A stretch of DNA of 64,000 nt from Mycobacteriales bacterium. Lineage in GTDB: Bacteria; Actinomycetota; Actinomycetes; DATLTS01. Location of the stretch: contig DATLTS010000041.1 in the NCBI GenBank assembly GCA_035533475.1, positions 65,070 through 129,069 of the forward strand, read 5' to 3'. The notes under the pieces are model-generated. The model had not been told where the DNA came from and ran no database searches. It saw only the letters and a list, made by a program, of their open reading frames with translations. The translations under genes and the position numbers were made by a program. This document shows, piece after piece, positions 55,283-61,623 of the stretch (position 1 is the first letter of the stretch; every line of letters begins with the position of its first letter).

Positions 55283-55726
55283 GTGCCCCGGTACAAGGTC
55301 ACCCTGATCGCCGAGTTGGAGTCGCGACTGCCGCCGGATGCCCAGCTGCTTCGCACCGCGACCGGAGTCGCGGTCGAAATCATCGCCGGAAACTTCGTGA
55401 AGTTCAGCACGACCCAGCGCGGACGCGACCACCGCTGTGCCGCCGACCGGGTCACGGTCGACGTAGCCGGGTCGCTCGCACCGACGGCATCGCTGGTGGG
55501 TCCCGCGGTTTGGACCGTTCGACGCACCGGACTCCTCGCGCTCAGCGGTCGAAGGACCGGCCGGTCCTTCGCAGGAAACGGCGACGACGATGGGCTGACC
55601 GGGGTGCGTGAACCCCGTCGCCCGCTCCCCCCGACCGGGAGTACCTCACTCGTGATCGACAACCAACCTGGGCGAAAGCCCAGGTCAGAAGCCAGATGGA
55701 GCCGCCTAACGGAATCGAACCGTTGA
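55283..55726 (+). CDS. Doubtful ORF, possible small protein overlapping the tRNA
   Basis: 147 codons from GTG 55283, which is six bases after GATACT, the same spacing as other leaderless starts here. The first 90 codons have the strong third-position GC bias of a real gene (MPRYKVTLIAELESRLPP), but the second half loses it, passes through a 22-bp palindrome and ends inside the antisense tRNA-Thr. It could be a genuine 90-residue protein whose end has decayed. No family recognised. Confidence 0.35.
   Translation: MPRYKVTLIAELESRLPPDAQLLRTATGVAVEIIAGNFVKFSTTQRGRDHRCAADRVTVDVAGSLAPTASLVGPAVWTVRRTGLLALSGRRTGRSFAGNGDDDGLTGVREPRRPLPPTGSTSLVIDNQPGRKPRSEARWSRLTESNR
55550..55571. repeat. 22-bp perfect palindrome without loop
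   Basis: CGAAGGACCGG followed immediately by CCGGTCCTTCG. A loop-free palindrome cannot form a good RNA terminator without losing central pairs, so a DNA site for a dimeric protein is also possible. It is 126 bp from the 3' end of the tRNA gene. Confidence 0.6.
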
Positions 55727-55772
55727 CCTGCTCATTACGAGTGAGCCGCTCTGCCGACTGAGCTAAGGCGGC
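55697..55772 (-). tRNA. tRNA-Thr (anticodon CGU)
   Basis: 76-nt cloverleaf read from 55772 to 55697. The acceptor stem GCCGCCT pairs with AGGCGGC, and the T-loop is GGTTCGATTCC. The anticodon loop CTCGTAA sits on a closed 5-bp stem (CTCAC... not fully paired at its base, TGAG opposite), giving CGT for ACG codons. The 3' CCA is encoded. Confidence 0.95.
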
Positions 55773-55802
55773 GGACGCCTAACGGCCCGTCCAGTCTATG
55801 GG

Positions 55803-57416
55803 TCAGGAGCACACGGTGCCCGGACGGGGCAACTGCCGCGCGATGAGATATGCGTCGACATAGCCGTCGATGCAGCCGCTGCGTAGGTAGGCCGTGTGCC
55901 CGTCGCTGTTGTAGCTCAACAGTGTCGTGCGCAGTTGCCGGGCCAACGCCTGGGCCCACTGGTAGGGCGTCGCCGGATCGCGGGTGGTCCCGACGACCAG
56001 GATCGGCGGAGCGCCACCGGGCGAGATCGCGTGCGGCGTCTCTGCTGGTGGCACCGGCCAGTAGGCGCAGGCGAGGCCACCCCACTCGATGGCGGCGCCA
56101 AAGTACGGAGCGATCCGCTCGTTCCTAGCCGCCGCCCGCTCGTAGGTCGTCAGGTCGGTCGGTGACGGTCGATCGACGCAGTTGATCGCGGTGTTCGATT
56201 CGAGTTCGTTGGTGTAGGTGCCATTCGGGTTGCGTCCGACAAAGGCATCAGACAGTGCGAGGATCGGCGCGCCGTTCCCCCGCTCCGCAGCCGCGAGCGC
56301 TCGCTCGAGCGCGGGCCATCCGTAGGTGGGGTCGTAAAGAGTGAACGCGAGGCCGCTGAAGAACTCACCGGCGCCTGCGGTCCGGCCGCCACCCCCGGGC
56401 AGCGGATGATCGTCCACCGCACGGGTCAGGCGGTTGAGCTCCGCCATTGCGGCGGACACGCTCGAGCCCAGGGGACAGTTCGCCCCTTGCACACAGAACG
56501 CGAGAAAGTCGTCGAGATCCGTCTGGAACCCCTCGGCCTGAACCTCGTTGAGCTGGTCGACGGTAAGGGACGGGTCGAGTGCTCCGTCGAGAACGAGCGC
56601 CCGGATGTGGCTGGGGAAGAGCTGCACATATTTGGCACCCAGATAGGTCCCGTAGGAGAACCCCAGGTAGGTGAGCTTGGCATCGCCCACCGCCGCTCGG
56701 AGCACGTCCATGTCGCGGGCCTCGTCGAGCGTGCTCACGTGGGCGAGCAGTGCTCCACTTTCGTGCTCACAACCACCGGCGAACAGCTTCGCCAGGGTCA
56801 CGAGGTTCGACAACTCGCCAGGTGCATCCGGAACCGGATCGGCCGCGACCTCCTCGTCCAGCGCGTGCGGGGACAGGCAGCGTACGGGAGTGGACTGGCC
56901 GACCCCACGGGGGTCGAAGCCAACGATGTCGAAACGGTCCCGGATAGCGGCCGGAAAGCTCTGTGCCGCGTCGAGCACGAACTGGACACCTGAGGCACCG
57001 GGGCCCCCGGGGTTGACGAGTAACGACCCGATCCGACCCGCAGTGTCGCGTGCGCGCAACCGAACCGCGGCCACCGTGATCGTCTGGCCACCGGGCTGGC
57101 GGTAATCGAGCGGAACGCGCAACGTGGCGCACTGGAACCCGTTGTTGCAACTGGACCAGGACAGCCGTTGGGCATAAAAGGCCCGGAGGGCGGCTGCCGG
57201 ACCGGTGGCGCTGGGGGCGGCCAGCGCCGACCCGGTAGCGCTGACCGCGGGAGTCGCGGTGCCCCGAGCCGGGCCGTGCGCCGGGCTACTGCAGGCGGCA
57301 GCGGCGGTGACGAGGCAGGCCAGTACTGCGGCTAGGCGTCTGCGGATGTCTGCTCCTCTTCCGCGCGTACGGTTCCATCCCGGCGAGAGGTCTCGTAATC
57401 CTGCCGGGAGCCGCAA
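55803..57416 (-). CDS. Secreted alpha/beta hydrolase, tripeptidyl aminopeptidase (S33) type
   Basis: Exported serine peptidase, 537 residues. The N-terminus has a long basic n-region, a hydrophobic core and LVTAAAAC, a possible lipobox whose Cys would be lipidated. The hydrolase domain has LLVNPGGPGASGVQF (oxyanion), GFDPRGVGQSTPVRC, the nucleophile elbow LGFSYGTYLGAKY, and C-terminal VVGTTRDPATPYQWA (Asp) and SDGHTAYLRSGC (His). The only in-frame start is TTG 57416, which overlaps ricT by 85 bp; GAAAG precedes it. Family members release tripeptides outside the cell. Confidence 0.85.
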   Translation of the reverse strand: MRLPAGLRDLSPGWNRTRGRGADIRRRLAAVLACLVTAAAACSSPAHGPARGTATPAVSATGSALAAPSATGPAAALRAFYAQRLSWSSCNNGFQCATLRVPLDYRQPGGQTITVAAVRLRARDTAGRIGSLLVNPGGPGASGVQFVLDAAQSFPAAIRDRFDIVGFDPRGVGQSTPVRCLSPHALDEEVAADPVPDAPGELSNLVTLAKLFAGGCEHESGALLAHVSTLDEARDMDVLRAAVGDAKLTYLGFSYGTYLGAKYVQLFPSHIRALVLDGALDPSLTVDQLNEVQAEGFQTDLDDFLAFCVQGANCPLGSSVSAAMAELNRLTRAVDDHPLPGGGGRTAGAGEFFSGLAFTLYDPTYGWPALERALAAAERGNGAPILALSDAFVGRNPNGTYTNELESNTAINCVDRPSPTDLTTYERAAARNERIAPYFGAAIEWGGLACAYWPVPPAETPHAISPGGAPPILVVGTTRDPATPYQWAQALARQLRTTLLSYNSDGHTAYLRSGCIDGYVDAYLIARQLPRPGTVCS

Positions 57417-58234
57417 ACACTAGCTTTCGGGCAGGCGCACCGGGCCCCGGAGTCGGACAGCCGGACGACGACCTGTTCGGCCGGAACGTTGTAGCCGACG
57501 ACCCGGCCCGCCCCCTCCGGGGTATCGACGGCAGTGCCCAGTGCGGGAGCTTCGGCCTTGAACTTCTGATACAGCGGGTGCTCGTACTTAAGACAGCACA
57601 TCAAGCGACCGCACGCGCCGGAGATCTTGAGCGGATTCACCGGAAGATCCTGGTCTTTCGCCATCCGGACCGAGACCGGCTCGAAGTCTTTGAGAAACGT
57701 CGAACAGCACAGATCGCGCCCGCAGGGTCCGATGCCGCCCTGCACTCGCGCCTCGTCGCGAGCACCCAGTTGGCGCAGGATGACCTTGGCCCCGAGACTC
57801 CGGGACAGGCTACGTACCAGCTCCCGGAAGTCGACCCGGTGAGGCGCGGAAAAGTAGATCGTGAACCGGTCTCCCGACCATCCGGGCGGCCGAGCGGGAT
57901 CGCGGTCGCGCACGTCGACGAAGTCCACGCCGACGATCTTCATGGGCGCACCCGACTCGCGGACGAGGCGCTTGACCAGTACCCGGGCTTCCGCGCGACG
58001 TCGGCGGTTGCGCTCGTCTCGCTCCAGGTCGGCCTGGCTGGCCAGTCCGCCCAGCTGGGGTAGCCCACCGACCTGCTCGTCAACCCACTGTGGCGCCCAG
58101 ACACACTCGGCGACTTCCGGCCCGTCTTCGGTCGGCACCAGGACTTTGTCTCCCACCCGTGGAGCGTGTCGCCCCGGGTCCAGGTAGTAGAGCCGTCCAT
58201 GGCGCTCGAAGCTCACGGCGCAGATCATGCCCAC
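57332..58234 (-). CDS. ricT: PSP1-domain protein RicT (YaaT homolog)
   Basis: Iron-sulfur-containing regulatory subunit; in Bacillus YaaT/RicT joins RicA and RicF to modulate RNase Y and development. The 300-residue protein has the PSP1 core (VVLVPTEDGPEV-like KVLVPTEDGPEVAECVW, ARVLVKRL, MKIVGVDFV, RFTIYFSAPHRVDFRELV) and Cys groups GPCGRDLCC and GACGRLMCC. The start GTG 58234 has GGAGGGAGG 15 bases upstream; ATG 58228 is an alternative. RicA/RicF partners are not seen nearby, as is common in Actinobacteria. Next gene upstream is holB. Confidence 0.88.
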   Translation of the reverse strand: MGMICAVSFERHGRLYYLDPGRHAPRVGDKVLVPTEDGPEVAECVWAPQWVDEQVGGLPQLGGLASQADLERDERNRRRRAEARVLVKRLVRESGAPMKIVGVDFVDVRDRDPARPPGWSGDRFTIYFSAPHRVDFRELVRSLSRSLGAKVILRQLGARDEARVQGGIGPCGRDLCCSTFLKDFEPVSVRMAKDQDLPVNPLKISGACGRLMCCLKYEHPLYQKFKAEAPALGTAVDTPEGAGRVVGYNVPAEQVVVRLSDSGARCACPKASVCGSRQDYETSRRDGTVRAEEEQTSADA

Positions 58235-58316
58235 GAGCGGGTGACCTCCCTCCGGGATGCGTGTCGATCAGCCTATGTCGCACATCTCGCACCCGCTGGC
58301 CGCCGCGGGACGAATC

Positions 58317-59483
58317 TCAGCTGGCGTGCAGGGCCAGCAGCATGGACTCAACGGCGAGCAACGGCGCCACATTCGCCTCGATCGCCGCGCGGGCATCGAG
58401 AATCGCCTCGATCCGGCGCAGACTGGCCTCCGTGGTGGTGGCCGCTGCCGTCGCGGCCAGCGCCGGCCCCAGATCCGCGCAGGTCAACGGGACCGGCGCC
58501 GACCCGCGGCCGAGCTGGAGGACGAGCACGTCCCGGTAGAACCCCGCCAGGTCGGTCAGGGCCCGGTCGAGCGCATCGCGCTTGCTTCGGGTGAGCCGGG
58601 AGCGCTGCGCGTCCTCGAGGTCCTTGAATGTGCCGGCACTGCCCCTCGGCCGGCGCGAACCACCCACACCCATCGCGACCTCCAGAGCCGACAGCTCACT
58701 GGCGTCCCGCTCTACCGTCGCGGCAGCCGCCTCGTTGTCGGCCGCCGCGACTAGAGCTTCCGCAGCGGCGAAGCACCTGGGCACGGTTGCGACTGCCGCC
58801 GGAATGGCCAGCACATCGCGCCGGCGGGCCCGCCCCTGCTCGTCGCGGGCCAGCCAGCGTGCACGGCCGACGTGTCCACCGGCAGCCTGCGCGGCGAACT
58901 GCGCGATGGCTCGGTCCACACCCTCGCGCCGGACCAGATGGTCGGTTACGGCACGGACCGAGGGGAGCCGCAGGCTGATCAGGCGGCACCTGGAACGGAT
59001 CGTGGGCAAGAGATCTTCCGGAGAGGGCGCGCAGAGCAGGAAGACACCCCGCGGGGGCGGTTCCTCGATCGCCCGGAGCAGGGTGTTTCCGGTCCGGTCC
59101 TCCATGCGGTCGGCGTCCTCGATCACGGTGATCTGCCACCGGCCCAGGCTGGGGCTTCTGGCGGCCCGCGAGACGATCTCCCGGGTTTCCCGGATCGACA
59201 GGTGCAGCCCTTCGGGCACGACGTGATCGACGTCGGGGTGCGTCCCAACCTGCACGGTGCGGCAGGAATGGCAGTCTCCGCAGCCACTGGACGGGCATTG
59301 GAGCGCAGTCGCGAAGGCCCGGGCGGCTACCGATCGGCCGGATCCGGGCGGTCCGGTGAAGAGCCAGGCGTGGGTCATCGACGCGCCGAGGCGCCCGGCA
59401 AGTTCGTCGGCCGCGGACGCCACGGCCTCGGTCAGCCGGGCGATCACTGAGCCCTGGTCGATGAGCCCGTCGTACGCGTTCAT
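58317..59483 (-). CDS. holB: DNA polymerase III subunit delta-prime
   Basis: Clamp-loader subunit, 388 residues. It has AWLFTGPPGSGRSVAARAFA (P-loop with GSGRS in place of GKS, fitting a non-hydrolysing delta-prime), a zinc finger C-x8-C-x2-C-like CPSSGCGDCHSC, DADRMEDRTGNTLLRAIEEPP and FLLCAPSPEDLLPTIRSRC (SRC motif). ATG 59483 overlaps the thymidylate kinase stop by 4 nt. The tmk-holB coupling is the usual arrangement. Confidence 0.92.
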   Translation of the reverse strand: MNAYDGLIDQGSVIARLTEAVASAADELAGRLGASMTHAWLFTGPPGSGRSVAARAFATALQCPSSGCGDCHSCRTVQVGTHPDVDHVVPEGLHLSIRETREIVSRAARSPSLGRWQITVIEDADRMEDRTGNTLLRAIEEPPPRGVFLLCAPSPEDLLPTIRSRCRLISLRLPSVRAVTDHLVRREGVDRAIAQFAAQAAGGHVGRARWLARDEQGRARRRDVLAIPAAVATVPRCFAAAEALVAAADNEAAAATVERDASELSALEVAMGVGGSRRPRGSAGTFKDLEDAQRSRLTRSKRDALDRALTDLAGFYRDVLVLQLGRGSAPVPLTCADLGPALAATAAATTTEASLRRIEAILDARAAIEANVAPLLAVESMLLALHAS

Positions 59484-61564
59484 AGGTCCGCCCTTGCGGC
59501 GGGCCTGGCTGCCTCCGCCGCGGTCGCCGTCACCGGCTTGGGGAGCAATGGCTCGACTCGGGCGCGGACCAGGCTGGCGACTTCGTCGGCGGGCAGCCCC
59601 GCGTCCACGACTAGGTAACGGTGGGGTCGGCGGCGGGCGAGTTCAAGGAAGCGCGCCCGTACCCGGTCGTGAAACTCCGTCGGCTCCGACTCGATGCGGT
59701 CCAGGGGGGCTCGCCTGCGCGCCAGGCCGAGCTGCGGCGAGACGTCGAGGACGACCGTAAGGTCCGGAACCAGACCATGGGTGGCCCATCGGGAGAGTCG
59801 GGCTACCTCGCCGGCGGCCAGGGTCCGGCCGGCCCCCTGGTAGGCCAGCGAAGAATCAACGTAACGGTCGGTGACGACAACCGCGCCTCGGTCTAGCGCC
59901 GGGGCAACTACCTCGTCGACATGCTGGGCCCGATCGGCGGCATAGAGCAGGGCCTCGGTTCGCGGGGCCATCGGCTGATCGCGCCGGTCCAGCAATGTGG
60001 CCCGCAACTGCTGCCCGACGGTCGTGGCTCCCGGCTCCATAGTGGTTACCACTGGATGGCCGTGCTCGGCAAGCCAGTCAGTGAGCAGCGCCACCTGCGT
60101 GGACTTACCCGCCCCGTCCCCGCCTTCGAAGGCGACGAAAACACCGCGGGGGTGCCGGCGCCCGGGTGCGACGAACGCTCCGAGCAGCTCCGACCACAGC
60201 GGGACGCCAGGATGATCGTCCATCAGCCGGTAGCAGGCGACGCCGATCACGGCGCAGACGACCCCGGCCCCGAGCAGCGTCACGACGACCCCGTCGACGC
60301 GCAGTCCCACGTGGACGAAGTGGAAGCGATGCGGGCCGATGGCTCCGGCGATGAACGGTGTGGTGGCCAGGACAAGGAGCAGGTCGATCCGCATGACCGT
60401 GTAGATGAACGAGAACGTCCGGCCGCGGCGATCGTCGGACACCTCGAGCCCCACCAGGGTGATCGCCGTCACCCAAGTGATCCCCGCGAAGAAGCCGACG
60501 ATGAACGTCATGAGGATGGCCAGCAGGAGGTTCGGCATCACCGCGTCGACCGCGAGCGCGACCCCGGCGCTGATGATCACTAAGCCCATGAGCCGTCGAC
60601 GCCCCAGGCCCGGGACGACCCGACTCGCGCTGAGCATGCCGATAGCGAGGCCGAGGAAGACGGTTGCGAACAAGGTTCCATAGGCGGCGTTGCCGCCGCC
60701 CAGGTCAGCAGCGAACGGTCTCCCCAAACCGATCGTCGCGGCTCCGGCGGCGACCGCCCCGAGGATGCCGATGGTAAGACCGCGTAACCATCGGGACGAG
60801 CCGATGAAGCGCCAGCCCTCGGAGATCGATCTGACCATCCCGACCTGCTCGCTGCCCTCGGGAGTGACGCGAGCTCGCGCCCGGGAGATTTCCGGGATCC
60901 GGAACACGGTGTATGCGGAGTACAGGAACGTCCCGGCATCGAAGTAGAGGGCGAGATCCACCGAATTGGTTTTTGCCTTCAGATAAGGCAAACCCGCCGC
61001 CAAGGCGCTGTTCAGCAGAGAGACGAGGGAGAACACTCCGGCCGCGACCGCCGCCGAGCCGTACGACGAGATAAGCGAGAGCTGGTTGGCCGCTTCCAGC
61101 CGATCGCGGGGCACCAGGTTGGGGACCGACGCTTCCTTGGCGGGAATCCAGAACAGGCTGAAGCACTCGGTGAGAAAGGATGCGATGAACAGCCACGACA
61201 GTGTGCGCACCAGTGGGATCGACGCGTAGAGGCCGAAGCGCACGATATCCGCGACGACCATCGTGTAACGCCGATCGAAACGGTCGACGAACGCCCCGGC
61301 GAAAGGCCCGATGACGAGCGCCGGGAGCAGGCGCACGATGAGGATGCCGCCGACGGCGTACGCCTGATGGGAGTAGCCGTGCACGAGCGCGTAGGCGAGC
61401 GCCGTCGTGGCGAGCAGGCCGAGCCAATCTCCGAGGCTGGACAGGGACAGGTTGATCCAGAGCCGGCGGAACGCCGGTATGCGTAAGACCGTGAACAGGC
61501 CGGGAGGCTGGACGATAGCCACGTCATCGCCGTCGGATCGGCGGATGGCGTCCGGGCTGGTCAT
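59480..61564 (-). CDS. tmk: MFS transporter-thymidylate kinase fusion
   Basis: 694-residue fusion. Residues about 25-455 form an MFS-type domain with some 12 membrane segments and LLPALVIGPFAGAFVDRFDRR as motif A; the C-terminal 220 residues form thymidylate kinase, with P-loop FEGGDGAGKST (481-489), the DRYVDSSLAYQG block and a lid with Arg-rich LARRRAP. The kinase phosphorylates dTMP for DNA synthesis and is essential in most bacteria. The EPGATTVG segment replaces the usual EPGGT. A similar fusion is known in Streptomyces. No stop or frame slip separates the two halves. Confidence 0.9.
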   Translation of the reverse strand: MTSPDAIRRSDGDDVAIVQPPGLFTVLRIPAFRRLWINLSLSSLGDWLGLLATTALAYALVHGYSHQAYAVGGILIVRLLPALVIGPFAGAFVDRFDRRYTMVVADIVRFGLYASIPLVRTLSWLFIASFLTECFSLFWIPAKEASVPNLVPRDRLEAANQLSLISSYGSAAVAAGVFSLVSLLNSALAAGLPYLKAKTNSVDLALYFDAGTFLYSAYTVFRIPEISRARARVTPEGSEQVGMVRSISEGWRFIGSSRWLRGLTIGILGAVAAGAATIGLGRPFAADLGGGNAAYGTLFATVFLGLAIGMLSASRVVPGLGRRRLMGLVIISAGVALAVDAVMPNLLLAILMTFIVGFFAGITWVTAITLVGLEVSDDRRGRTFSFIYTVMRIDLLLVLATTPFIAGAIGPHRFHFVHVGLRVDGVVVTLLGAGVVCAVIGVACYRLMDDHPGVPLWSELLGAFVAPGRRHPRGVFVAFEGGDGAGKSTQVALLTDWLAEHGHPVVTTMEPGATTVGQQLRATLLDRRDQPMAPRTEALLYAADRAQHVDEVVAPALDRGAVVVTDRYVDSSLAYQGAGRTLAAGEVARLSRWATHGLVPDLTVVLDVSPQLGLARRRAPLDRIESEPTEFHDRVRARFLELARRRPHRYLVVDAGLPADEVASLVRARVEPLLPKPVTATAAEAARPAARADL

Positions 61565-61623
61565 GGTCTCCGGTCTCGAAGGCGCCCAGCGGCCTCCGTT
61601 CTCGGGGCCGCTCGCGATTCAGC

